Source of the DNA: Phycisphaerales bacterium
GTDB taxonomy: Bacteria > Planctomycetota > Phycisphaerae > Phycisphaerales > UBA1924
Direction of reading: 5' to 3'
Assembly (NCBI GenBank): GCA_040217175.1
Contig: JAVJNT010000002.1
Span: 248,001-312,000, forward strand
Length of the DNA stretch: 64,000 bases
Position numbers and translations under genes: made by a program. Below, piece by piece: positions 17,617-25,085 of the stretch (its first letter is position 1; every line of letters begins with the position of its first letter). The notes under the pieces are model-generated. The model was not told where the DNA came from. It saw only the letters and a list, made by a program, of their open reading frames with translations, and did no database searches.

Positions 17617-17644
17617 TTGTGATTCCGTGTGGTTCTGGTATACT
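17617..17644 (+). promoter_or_regulatory. Candidate sigma70-type promoter for the prepilin-like gene
   Basis: TTGTGA at 17617-17622 and TATACT at 17639-17644 are separated by 16 nt, a good match to the vegetative consensus in otherwise GC-rich DNA. Transcription would start near 17651 and give a leader of about 220 nt carrying three strong hairpins. Confidence 0.5.
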
Positions 17645-17650
17645 GGACCG

Positions 17651-17871
17651 CAAGGGGAGGTCGCGGCGCGTGCCGCCCTCCGTCAGCGAGGCGTCGCCCA
17701 GGGACACGAGGCCCGGGCGACAAGCGGTGTGTCATCGGTTCTGCTCAGGTCAACATCTCCGCCGGCGTTCCCTCGGTCGCCTTTCCGTTCTGGAAGAAGG
17801 CGACCGGCCGGCGGCTACAAAGGCCTGATCTTGGCGGTTCCGTGCATGCCATACCGACGGGGACATGTTCC
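17651..17871 (+). other. Structured 5' leader with three hairpins
   Basis: The leader upstream of the prepilin-like gene can fold into three separate stems. Hairpin I pairs 17656-17660 with 17677-17681 and, inside a TC bulge, 17663-17667 with 17672-17676 around a GCGT loop. Hairpin II pairs 17693-17699 with 17715-17721. Hairpin III pairs 17775-17783 with 17797-17805, nine perfect pairs, with three more pairs inside. No known riboswitch consensus was recognised. Together with the weakly featured stretch 17500-17616, this accounts for the 372-bp gap, which has no gene. Confidence 0.45.
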
Positions 17872-18801
17872 ATGCGAGTGCAACGACTCGGACGTGACCG
17901 GAGCAAGGGCGCATTCACGCTCATCGAGCTCTTGGTCGTCATCGCCATCATCGCCCTGCTCATCGGCATCCTGCTGCCCGCCCTCGGCCAGGCGCGACTG
18001 CTGGGCTACCAGGCCGTCTCGCTGAGCAACGTGCGACAGTTGCAAGTCGCCTTCTTCAACTACAAGGCCGACTTCAACGATGACATCCCGATGAAGATGT
18101 CCTGGCGCAATGGCGGCATCGGCGGTTGGTGCACCTGGAGCTACGGCGGCAAGGACGCTTCGGAGTACTGGCGTACCCGCAGCGGCGGCGTCTTCGACGA
18201 GCCGGCCTATACCAAGCCCCTGAACCCGTACGTCTATCCCGACCTGAATCTGCCCGAGCCCAACGGTTACAACCCCGCCCCGGTGCGATACGAAGAAGGT
18301 CGTCCCGACGACCGGCAGCGTGAGGTGCTCGAGATGCCGGCGTTCCGCTCGCCCGGCGACAAGAAGACGCACCAGCGCACGTGGCCCGAGCCCAACACCC
18401 AGCTCGGCAGCTACGACGACGTCGGCACCAGCTACCACGTGAACATGCGCTGGTGGGACGCCGGCGACATGCGCCAGTTCTCGGCGTGGACGACGGGCGG
18501 CAGGGGGCCGATCCGGTATCCCAAGGGCAGCGAGAGGTGGGAAGAGGGCATGAAGCGCTTCCGCCAGGCCGAGTTCTTCGATGCCTCGAAGATGGTCTGG
18601 ATCCACGATCAGACCGCCGACGTGGTCGCCAACGACGACCAGGGCCGTGATTGGCTGGGCGAGTTCAACGAACTCAACAAGAGCGTCATGGCGTTCTACG
18701 ACGGCCACGCCGAGTACGTGCTCATCGAGCCGAAGGATCCGAGCGATCCGGAGGCCAACCTGACGACGAACAAGTACACGTTCATCTTCAACCCACGCTA
18801 A
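17872..18801 (+). CDS. Prepilin-type N-terminal methylation protein (type II secretion/pseudopilin-like)
   Basis: 309-residue exported protein with a type IV prepilin leader: MRVQRLGRDRSKG, then cleavage before AFTLIELLVVIAIIALLIGI, with the Glu at position +5. The helix is followed by ALGQARLLGYQAVSLSNVRQLQ, the usual coiled stalk, and a large Trp- and Tyr-rich globular domain (WCTWSYGGKDASEYW, NMRWWDAGDMRQFSAWTTGG). It resembles the large pseudopilin families expanded in Planctomycetota. The C-terminal part includes HAEYV, similar to the family's H-x-G/A motif. No assembly ATPase or prepilin peptidase is nearby. It has its own promoter and terminator. Confidence 0.85.
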   Translation: MRVQRLGRDRSKGAFTLIELLVVIAIIALLIGILLPALGQARLLGYQAVSLSNVRQLQVAFFNYKADFNDDIPMKMSWRNGGIGGWCTWSYGGKDASEYWRTRSGGVFDEPAYTKPLNPYVYPDLNLPEPNGYNPAPVRYEEGRPDDRQREVLEMPAFRSPGDKKTHQRTWPEPNTQLGSYDDVGTSYHVNMRWWDAGDMRQFSAWTTGGRGPIRYPKGSERWEEGMKRFRQAEFFDASKMVWIHDQTADVVANDDQGRDWLGEFNELNKSVMAFYDGHAEYVLIEPKDPSDPEANLTTNKYTFIFNPR

Positions 18802-18826
18802 GCGTGGCCTGATCCGAGCAATACAG

Positions 18827-18849
18827 AGAGCCGCGCCCTGCGTGGCTCT
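18827..18849 (+). terminator. Rho-independent terminator after the prepilin-like gene
   Basis: A 10-bp stem (18827-18836 with 18840-18849, one G-T pair) closes a CCT loop and is followed by TTGTTC. It lies 25 nt after the stop codon at 18801. Confidence 0.7.
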
Positions 18850-18893
18850 TTGTTCATTCGTTGCGTCACGCTCACACCGAGGTACCGAGATCC

Positions 18894-19172
18894 ATGTCCG
18901 ACTTCCTGCAGGAACTCAAGTACAAGCTCCAGCCACTCACCGACAAGCTCGGCGGCGACAACAAGGCCATCGGCAAGCTCGCGATCTACGCGGTGATCGT
19001 CGTCGTTGGCTTCGGCGTGCTGGCATGGAGCCTCTGGCCCAGCAGCCGCCCGATCTCGTCGAACCCGCGGAACCCGCAAGCCGCGGCCGCAGCCGATGAG
19101 CCGCGCGATCCAGGTGCACCGCCACCGCCACCCTCGGGCAGTTCTCGCATGGCGCCGGGAGCCGACGGCTAA
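18894..19172 (+). CDS. Small single-pass membrane protein
   Basis: 92-residue protein not recognised. A soluble N-terminal part (MSDFLQELKYKLQPLTDKLGG) precedes one membrane helix (about 28-45, LAIYAVIVVVGFGVLAWSLW), then a Pro/Ala-rich tail (GAPPPPPSGSSRMAPG). It sits between two intrinsic terminators, so it is transcribed on its own or by read-through from the prepilin-like gene. The N-terminal segment is amphipathic and may bind a partner. Function unknown. Confidence 0.6.
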   Translation: MSDFLQELKYKLQPLTDKLGGDNKAIGKLAIYAVIVVVGFGVLAWSLWPSSRPISSNPRNPQAAAAADEPRDPGAPPPPPSGSSRMAPGADG

Positions 19173-19197
19173 TCAACGACACGATTCTAAAGAGCAA

Positions 19198-19216
19198 GGG
19201 GGCCTGAACGGCCCCC
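19198..19216 (+). terminator. Rho-independent terminator
   Basis: Perfect 7-bp stem GGGGGCC/GGCCCCC with a TGAAC loop, followed by TGTTTCGTT. It ends the transcript of the small membrane protein gene. Confidence 0.75.
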
Positions 19217-19360
19217 TGTTTCGTTGGCGCTCTCGGTAGTCTCGATCGGTCGGCGACGACAGAGGCAACGGCCGGCTTCAATCGGTCCAAGGACTCAGGA
19301 ACTGTCTCGCGCAGTTGACTCGGCCGATCGACGAGCTACGAACCAGAGGACGAGGAGCCG

Positions 19361-20560
19361 CTACTCCCGCATCGCCGCACCAACCGCTTCGGCCAGGCGC
19401 TCCGCCAACGACCTCGGAGCCACGCTCGACTCGAAGGGACCATGCTGCACCGACTCATCGTCGTCGGTGGCAATCCGATGCTCGGCCAGCAGCATCCATG
19501 GTCCGCCATCGACGGCAAACGCAACGCCCTGTCCGAGATCGCCGAGCCAAGCCGGACGTCGATCCACGGCGATTGCCCGCACGCGTCCTGCGTCGGCCCG
19601 CGACGTGCGCGTCACACGCTCGAAGACGCGTGCCGACGACGCGTCTCCGACCACGAGCAAGACCAGCGTCGCATCGAGCATCGCGGCCAGCGGTGCGAGG
19701 CGCGCTTCGGCCAGCTGTCCAACCAGCCGTGCGCGTTCGTCCGCCAGCCTGGCCGAGAGCGCCAGCACGACCACGCGATCGCCTTCGCCCGCGACGCCCC
19801 GGAGCGTCGCCACCCGGCCTCGGGCGTCGGTGCCGATGGCGTCTCCGAAAACCTCGCCCGCGCGCACCGGTGCGGGAGGCTCGCCGAGCTCTGCAAGCGT
19901 GGCGACCACCTCGACGTCGAGCGACGGCGCTTCGAACCAGTCTGCATCGCTCTGCAAAGCCTCGATGCTGGCCCTCGCGACGAGGCGGCCTCCCCGCCGG
20001 GCTTCGATCGCTGCCAGCCGGCCGTCTCGTCCCGCGCTCAGCTCGAGCGAAGCGCCCAAGGAGACACCGGCGTATCGATCCAGTTCTCCGGACGCAACGA
20101 GCGACCACGAAAGCGGCGGCATGAACGCCAGCATCCGACTCGGCGGGTCGGCAAACGCCAGATCGAGCTGCGGCGCGAGCAGCGGCGGGAGCACGGTCTC
20201 GAGCGACTCGCGTCCGAACGGCTCGGGCAGCGGTGCCACGAACACGCGGGAACGATCGCCGGCGCGCCAGGCGATCAGCCGACCGGGCTCGGCCACCACC
20301 CGCAGCGGGTTGGCCTCGCCCATCGAGAGCGATACGGCGGGATCGTCGCTCTTTCGGATCGCGATCGTCATGACGTCTCGCAAGGCCGGCCCCGAAGCAC
20401 GCGGCACTTCGATTTCCATCCGATCGACGACCGATCCCGATCGATATGCGTCGAGCAACGCATCGAGCGGACCTTCTTCTTGGGCCGCGGACGCTTCCGA
20501 CGCGGCGACGCATGCCACGACGACCGCTAGGCCGACCGCAAGAACGACGCCGAGCCTCAC
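19361..20560 (-). CDS. Secreted protein with LolA-like N-domain and thioredoxin-like C-domain (unassigned)
   Basis: 399-residue exported protein, function unknown. It begins at GTG 20560 with a signal peptide (MRLGVVLAVGLAVVVACVAAS, cleavage near ASA). The first half resembles DUF2092/LolA-like lipid-binding folds (DVMTIAIRKSDD, LRVVAEPGRLIAWRAGDRSRVFVAPLPE). The second half has the outline of a redoxin domain (GEVFGDAIGTDARGRVATLRG, then VVVLALSA) but without a CxxC motif. Its start codon overlaps the folK stop (GTGA), so translation is coupled to folK, although a shared function is not obvious. Confidence 0.65.
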   Translation of the reverse strand: MRLGVVLAVGLAVVVACVAASEASAAQEEGPLDALLDAYRSGSVVDRMEIEVPRASGPALRDVMTIAIRKSDDPAVSLSMGEANPLRVVAEPGRLIAWRAGDRSRVFVAPLPEPFGRESLETVLPPLLAPQLDLAFADPPSRMLAFMPPLSWSLVASGELDRYAGVSLGASLELSAGRDGRLAAIEARRGGRLVARASIEALQSDADWFEAPSLDVEVVATLAELGEPPAPVRAGEVFGDAIGTDARGRVATLRGVAGEGDRVVVLALSARLADERARLVGQLAEARLAPLAAMLDATLVLLVVGDASSARVFERVTRTSRADAGRVRAIAVDRRPAWLGDLGQGVAFAVDGGPWMLLAEHRIATDDDESVQHGPFESSVAPRSLAERLAEAVGAAMRE

Positions 20561-21108
20561 GCCTCGGCCCCAACCCGCGCCGCGCGCAGGCGTTCGGTCA
20601 GTCGTCCGATGCTCATCGTCCAGCCGGGCGGCTTCAACGCCGGCGCAAGATCCGCCAGTGGCTCGAGGACGAACAACCGCTCGGCCATCCGCGGGTGCGG
20701 CACCGTCAATCCGGGTTCGTCGATCGCCTGCTGCCGGAACAAGAGCAGGTCGAGGTCGAGCGTCCGCGGCCCCCACCGCTGCTCGCGCGCCCGGTCTCGC
20801 CCGTACCGCCGCTCGATCTCGAGCATGCCGTCGAGCAACGCCCGCGCCGAGCAGTCGACCTCGAGCATCGCCACGGCATTCACGAAGTCGGGCTGGTCGG
20901 CCACGCCCACGGGCGTGGTCGTGTAGAGGCGGCTCGTGGCGATGACGCGGACGCCGGCGATCGTGCCGAGTTCGCTCGCGGCGCGGATGACGTTGCCCGC
21001 CGGATCGTTTAGGTTGCTGCCCAGCCCGACGTAGGCCTTGCGCTCTTCTGCGAGCGGCGTGCGAGCTTCGAGGTACCAGGCGTCTTCGGCGGGGTTGTCC
21101 ACGACCAA
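20557..21108 (-). CDS. folK: 2-amino-4-hydroxy-6-hydroxymethyldihydropteridine pyrophosphokinase
   Basis: 183-residue HPPK, transferring pyrophosphate from ATP to the pterin in folate synthesis. Motifs are AYVGLGSNLNDP, the substrate segment VADQPDFVNAVAML and the metal/ATP block RWGPRTLDLDLLLF with VPHPRMAERLFVLEPLADL. Homology begins only at residue 25; upstream the only starts are TTG 21108 and GTG 21102, neither with a clear ribosome binding site, so the N-terminus is uncertain. It follows the sigma-factor gene after a hairpin and overlaps the next gene by 4 nt. Confidence 0.92.
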   Translation of the reverse strand: MVVDNPAEDAWYLEARTPLAEERKAYVGLGSNLNDPAGNVIRAASELGTIAGVRVIATSRLYTTTPVGVADQPDFVNAVAMLEVDCSARALLDGMLEIERRYGRDRAREQRWGPRTLDLDLLLFRQQAIDEPGLTVPHPRMAERLFVLEPLADLAPALKPPGWTMSIGRLTERLRAARVGAEA

Positions 21109-21114
21109 TGAAAG

Positions 21115-21143
21115 CGGCCGCCTGCGTCGTGGGCAAGCGGCCG
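21115..21143 (-). terminator. Hairpin at the end of the flagellar cluster
   Basis: A 7-bp GC stem (21115-21121 with 21137-21143) lies 45 nt after the sigma-factor stop codon and is followed on the minus strand by CTTTCATT. It may terminate the flagellar transcript, but the T tract is weak and the hairpin ends just before the folK start, so it could also act on folK translation. Confidence 0.4.
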
Positions 21144-21187
21144 GGAAGGTCTATCTGGATCTCGCGATGGGCGTCGCCCGCGCCGGG

Positions 21188-22051
21188 CTATTCCATCGGC
21201 TCCAACTCGCGGGTGCGGTGCTGCATCTGGGCCTTCAGCCGCTCGAGGATCGCGCTGTGCATCTGGCTCACGCGGCTCTCGGAGAGCGCCAGCGTCGCGC
21301 CGATCTCCTTCATCGTCATGCTCTCGTAGTAATACAAGATAACGATCAGCCGCTCGGCCCGGCTAAGCCCCTTGGTCAGCATGTCGCGCAGGTCCTTGCG
21401 CTGCATGGTCCGAACGGGGTTGTCGGCTCCGTCGCGCATGACCTCGAGGTCACGCGTTTCGCCGCCGCTGCTGTCGCTGGCCTTACGCGTCATCGACATC
21501 GTCGAGACGGCGCGGCTGTCGCGGCGGATCTTGTCGAACTCGTCCTTGCCGACGCCGAGCCGCTTGGCGACCTGATCATCCGACGCGGGCTGGCCGGTCT
21601 CCATCTCGATGGAGCGGCGGACGCCGTCGACCTTGGCCGACCGGCTGCGCACCAGGCGCGGCACCCAATCCATGGCGCGGAGTTCGTCGAGGATGGCGCC
21701 CTGCACGCGGCGGGCGCAGTACGTCTCGAACTTCACGTTCTTCTCGAGCTGGAACGCCGAGATGGCCCCCATGAGTCCGAACATGCCGGCCTGCACCAGG
21801 TCTTCGACGTCGACCTCGTCGGGCAGCCGCGCGTGGATGCGCTCGGCGTTGTACCGCACGATCGGCAGGTACTTCTCCCAAAGGAAGTTTCGGATCTCGT
21901 CGCTCGGCTCGGTCGCGTAGAGCTTCCAGACCTCGCGAATGTCCATTTCCGCATACACCGAATCGACCGCGACTTCCGCTGCGTCGGCCGAAGCACGGAC
22001 GCGAGAAGGACGGACTTTCGGAGACTTGGACGATTTGAGAGCGGTGGGCAT
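21188..22051 (-). CDS. fliA: RNA polymerase sigma factor for late flagellar genes (FliA/WhiG/SigD family)
   Basis: 287-residue sigma28-class factor. Region 2 is visible as NFLWEKYLPIVRYNAERIH, EDLVQAGMFGLMGAISAF and FETYCARRVQGAILDELRAMDW; region 3 as VAKRLGVGKDEF; and region 4 as MTMKEIGATLALSESRVSQMHS, the helix-turn-helix for the -35 element. The start MPTALKSSKSP at 22051 gives a basic N-terminal tail. It is the last gene of the flagellar cluster, the same place as sigD in Bacillus. It should direct filament and stator genes; a candidate site lies before motA. No FlgM anti-sigma gene is visible. Confidence 0.93.
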   Translation of the reverse strand: MPTALKSSKSPKVRPSRVRASADAAEVAVDSVYAEMDIREVWKLYATEPSDEIRNFLWEKYLPIVRYNAERIHARLPDEVDVEDLVQAGMFGLMGAISAFQLEKNVKFETYCARRVQGAILDELRAMDWVPRLVRSRSAKVDGVRRSIEMETGQPASDDQVAKRLGVGKDEFDKIRRDSRAVSTMSMTRKASDSSGGETRDLEVMRDGADNPVRTMQRKDLRDMLTKGLSRAERLIVILYYYESMTMKEIGATLALSESRVSQMHSAILERLKAQMQHRTRELEPME

Positions 22052-22191
22052 GGTCGGCTCCCTGACCCCTGTTCCATCGAGCCCGACACTCCGGCAAACC
22101 GGTCTTCGGGCTGTGGTCGCGCGTGCCATCCGTGGTCACGCACTGTTGAGTATACAGAATACCAAGGTCGAACGCCAGCGTTTCAACAATC

Positions 22192-22476
22192 TCACGAAGA
22201 TGTTTTCTGATTTGCTGCAGCCGGGTCAGCCTCCGCGACCCCGCGCAGCTCTCGCTCGCGATCGACCACACGCTGTGCGATCAATTCAAAGACGTATCCA
22301 ACCGCGACCCCAAGCCCATAACAACCAAGGCACGACACGATGGCGCGAAGCATGACGCTCGACGCATCGCTCGAGGTGATCAATCCCGAGAGCATCGCAA
22401 CCGAGAACCCGCACAACCCGCAGAGCGGGCCGCAAACGCGCGATGGCAACGGTTGGGACGATCCTGACGGCGGCAT
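22192..22476 (-). CDS. Small membrane protein between flhG and the sigma-factor gene
   Basis: 94-residue protein not recognised. Two hydrophobic segments (about 12-34, VCGPLCGLCGFSVAMLSGLI, and 41-64, MLRAIVSCLGCYGLGVAVGYVF) suggest a two-helix membrane protein with a short charged C-terminal tail (IAQRVVDRERELRG). It has five cysteines in the membrane part, unusual here. Its place between flhG and the sigma-factor gene corresponds to the che genes of the Bacillus operon, so a flagellar role is plausible but unproven. Gaps to its neighbours are 103 and 140 nt. Confidence 0.6.
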   Translation of the reverse strand: MPPSGSSQPLPSRVCGPLCGLCGFSVAMLSGLITSSDASSVMLRAIVSCLGCYGLGVAVGYVFELIAQRVVDRERELRGVAEADPAAANQKTSS

Positions 22477-22579
22477 GTGCCACCTCCATCGGCCACGAGC
22501 CTGGGCGACTCAAGCCGATTTGCGCACGAAAGTTGTGTTCAGCGCAGGAAGTGCGCAACGCCGCACCCGGTCGGCGTCG

Positions 22580-23497
22580 CTATCGGCCCCGCACGATCCG
22601 TGCCAGCAGGCCGCGCGCGGGGCGCCCCTTCCGATCAGAATCCGATCGTTCGCATTCGATCTCTTCCGACAGACGCTGCACCACCCTGTTCAAGTGGCGA
22701 GCAGCGCTCGACTTAGGCGCTGCGAGCGCCAGCGGGCGTCGCACCCGCGAGCAGCGCTGCACGATCGGATCTTCCGGAACGTGCCCCACCATCGGCAGGC
22801 CGCACCCGAGGAATCGTGCCGCGACCTCCGCCACCCGAGCGTGCGCGGCCTGCGCATCGCCGGCGTCCTTCGCACGATTGATCAGCAAGTACGGAATTCG
22901 TTCGCATTGGATGTTGCGCACGCTCTTCACGAGCGCGTACGCGTCGGCGAGCGACGCCGGATCGGGCGTCGCGACCACCAAGGGCAAGGCCGCTCGCGCA
23001 AGGCCATCGCGCACCGAGGCCCCGAGCCCCGCGCCGTGATCGACGACGACCACGTCCATCGCGCGGCTCAAGAGGTCGACCGTTTGCGCGACCGCCGCGC
23101 GGGCGTCCGCACCCGACGCGAGCCGCAGCGGACCGACCATGCCCGGCACGACGACCATGCCCGCTGGTCCACGCATCGAGATCCGGCGGACGAGGTCGAC
23201 CGTGACCCGGTCGCCCTGGGCCACGCGCGCGACCGCTTCGGTCAGCCGGGCCGTCGGTCGCAGCCCACAGATCAGGTCGGCATTGGCCAGGCCCAGGTCG
23301 GCGTCGACGAGCGCGACTCGAAGCCCGCGCTTGGCCAGCGCGATGCCCATCGAGACGGCGATGGTCGTCTTTCCGACGCCGCCCTTGCCCGAGGCGATGG
23401 CGATGACGGGCGCCCGGCGGACCGGCGGCTCGGGGCTCGACCGGCGCTGGGCTAGACGCCGCAGCGCCGATGCCTGATCGCTTGCCGCCGCCGGCAT
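22580..23497 (-). CDS. flhG: Flagellar number regulator FlhG (YlxH, MinD-like ATPase)
   Basis: 305-residue MinD/ParA-type ATPase that works with FlhF to set the number of flagella. A deviant Walker A KGGVGKTTIAVSMG follows VIAIASG, the Walker B-like strand is VALVDADLGLANADLI, and a third block is DVVVVDHGAGLG. The N-terminal segment DQASALRRLAQRR resembles the DQAxxLR motif by which FlhG stimulates the FlhF GTPase. The basic C-terminus may bind membrane. ATG 23497 overlaps the flhF stop (TGATG), so the two are coupled. Confidence 0.92.
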   Translation of the reverse strand: MPAAASDQASALRRLAQRRSSPEPPVRRAPVIAIASGKGGVGKTTIAVSMGIALAKRGLRVALVDADLGLANADLICGLRPTARLTEAVARVAQGDRVTVDLVRRISMRGPAGMVVVPGMVGPLRLASGADARAAVAQTVDLLSRAMDVVVVDHGAGLGASVRDGLARAALPLVVATPDPASLADAYALVKSVRNIQCERIPYLLINRAKDAGDAQAAHARVAEVAARFLGCGLPMVGHVPEDPIVQRCSRVRRPLALAAPKSSAARHLNRVVQRLSEEIECERSDSDRKGRPARGLLARIVRGR

Positions 23498-24957
23498 CAC
23501 GCACCAACCTCGGTCAGTGCCGACTCGGGCAAGTTCGTCTCAGGCGCACGCGGCTCGGGACGCCTCGCCGGAACGCCGCCGACGAGCACCAGCCGGGCCA
23601 GACGATCGGCTCGTCCGGGCTCGATGTGGTCGGGTACCTCCTGGCCGGTGGTGACGAAGCTCAGCGGCAGGCCGAGCGCATGGACCATGGAGATCACCGT
23701 GCCGACGCCCTCGGCTTCGTCGAGCTTGGTGAAGAGCACGCGATCCGGGCCCGCCTTGGCGAAGCCCTCGGCCGCGCGCCGCAGCGCGCCTGCGCCTGCG
23801 GTCGCCGCCAGCACCAGATGCGTCTCGTCGGGCTTCGCGGCGGCCAGGTACTCCGAGAGTTCGTCCACGCGCTGGTCGTCGCGCGGGGAGCGACCGGCCG
23901 TATCGATGAGAACGACATCGCAGTCGCTCATCGCGCGACACGCCGCGGCCATCTCGGCCGGGCTCATGACCACCCGCAGCGGCACGCTGATGATGCTGGC
24001 GTACGTCCGGAGCTGCTCGACCGCGGCGATGCGGAACGTGTCGGTGGTGATCAAGCCCACCCGCCGCCCACGCCGGAGCTTGTACGCGGCGGCCAACTTC
24101 GCGATCGTGGTGGTCTTGCCCACCCCGGTGGGACCGACGAGCGCGATCGTGAGCGGACCGCCCTCGGTCCGGCCCCGCCCGGGCGATGCCACCCGCACCA
24201 CGTCGGCGAGCGCGCCCTGCACCGCCGGGCCCACCAGCGACGCATCGCAGAGTTCCTCACGCGTCAGCCCTGCTCGCACGACCGAGACGACCTCGTCCGC
24301 CAGGTCTCGATCCACCTCGGCCTCGACCATCCGCACGTAGGCCCCGGCCAGGGGCTCGCCGAGCGCTGCGGCCGACACGGGCCCGGCCTGCTGCGTGTGC
24401 ATCATGCGGCCCAGCATGTTGCGGAGGCTGCGCAGCTCGCTCTCGACGCCAGCCGGCGCTGCCGGGGTGTTGGCTCCCGAGGCCCGGACGCGCATGCGCT
24501 CGACGCGCTCGGACGGAGCCGAACTATCGGCCTTCACGGGAGCCGCCGCAACCTCGAATGGTGGCGCCTCGGGCGAAGCGTTCGGCTGGGGCGCCGGAGA
24601 CGGGGCACCAGCGAGCTGGGTGTATCGCTCGAGCAGCTCCTGCCGCCGCTGCGGCGACGTCGGATCGGCAGCTTCGGCAAGCTCTCGCCGGGGCCGAGGC
24701 CTGGCGGGCTGCTTGGGCGGACTGGCGGGCTGCGGCGACCGAACCCCGGTCTGTCGCGGGGCCTTGCCGCGCTGGCGATCGCGCACGACCGACGCCGGCG
24801 ACGCGGTCACTTCGACGACGGGCCGGCCACCAATGCCGAACAGCCCGCCGACCTTGTAGTTCCGCGTGTGCAGGATGATCGCATCGCGGCCCAGCTCCCG
24901 CTGGACGGCGTCGATGGCGTCGGCCATCGACCGTGCGCGATAGGTGCGGATGCCCAT
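23497..24957 (-). CDS. flhF: Flagellar placement GTPase FlhF
   Basis: 486-residue SRP-type GTPase that marks the flagellar assembly site, usually a pole. The N-terminal B domain starts MGIRTYRARSMADAIDAVQRE; a long Pro/Ala-rich linker follows (about 60-200). The NG domain has the P-loop ALVGPTGVGKTTTIAKLA, LITTDTFRIAAVEQL, the DTAGR motif and the TKLDEA specificity motif. A good ribosome binding site (GGAGG) precedes ATG 24957. The linker is longer and more Pro-rich than usual. With flhG next door, a polar or otherwise placed flagellum is likely, which is inference. Confidence 0.95.
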   Translation of the reverse strand: MGIRTYRARSMADAIDAVQRELGRDAIILHTRNYKVGGLFGIGGRPVVEVTASPASVVRDRQRGKAPRQTGVRSPQPASPPKQPARPRPRRELAEAADPTSPQRRQELLERYTQLAGAPSPAPQPNASPEAPPFEVAAAPVKADSSAPSERVERMRVRASGANTPAAPAGVESELRSLRNMLGRMMHTQQAGPVSAAALGEPLAGAYVRMVEAEVDRDLADEVVSVVRAGLTREELCDASLVGPAVQGALADVVRVASPGRGRTEGGPLTIALVGPTGVGKTTTIAKLAAAYKLRRGRRVGLITTDTFRIAAVEQLRTYASIISVPLRVVMSPAEMAAACRAMSDCDVVLIDTAGRSPRDDQRVDELSEYLAAAKPDETHLVLAATAGAGALRRAAEGFAKAGPDRVLFTKLDEAEGVGTVISMVHALGLPLSFVTTGQEVPDHIEPGRADRLARLVLVGGVPARRPEPRAPETNLPESALTEVGA

Positions 24958-25085
24958 GCCCTCCGTGGCTCCTTCTCAGATGCAAGTCGGGCCTCCGGCC
25001 CGGCTGGGTCGCGTCGGGACTATCGACAACCCGCGGAGCCGGCGACGACATTTTCATGCCAACCAGAACGCGAATCGGGCACGCC

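Noticed and set aside
17651-17871. Known c-di-GMP (GEMM) riboswitch in the prepilin leader
   Set aside because: The conserved internal sequences of the GEMM-I and GEMM-II classes are not present; only generic hairpins remain.
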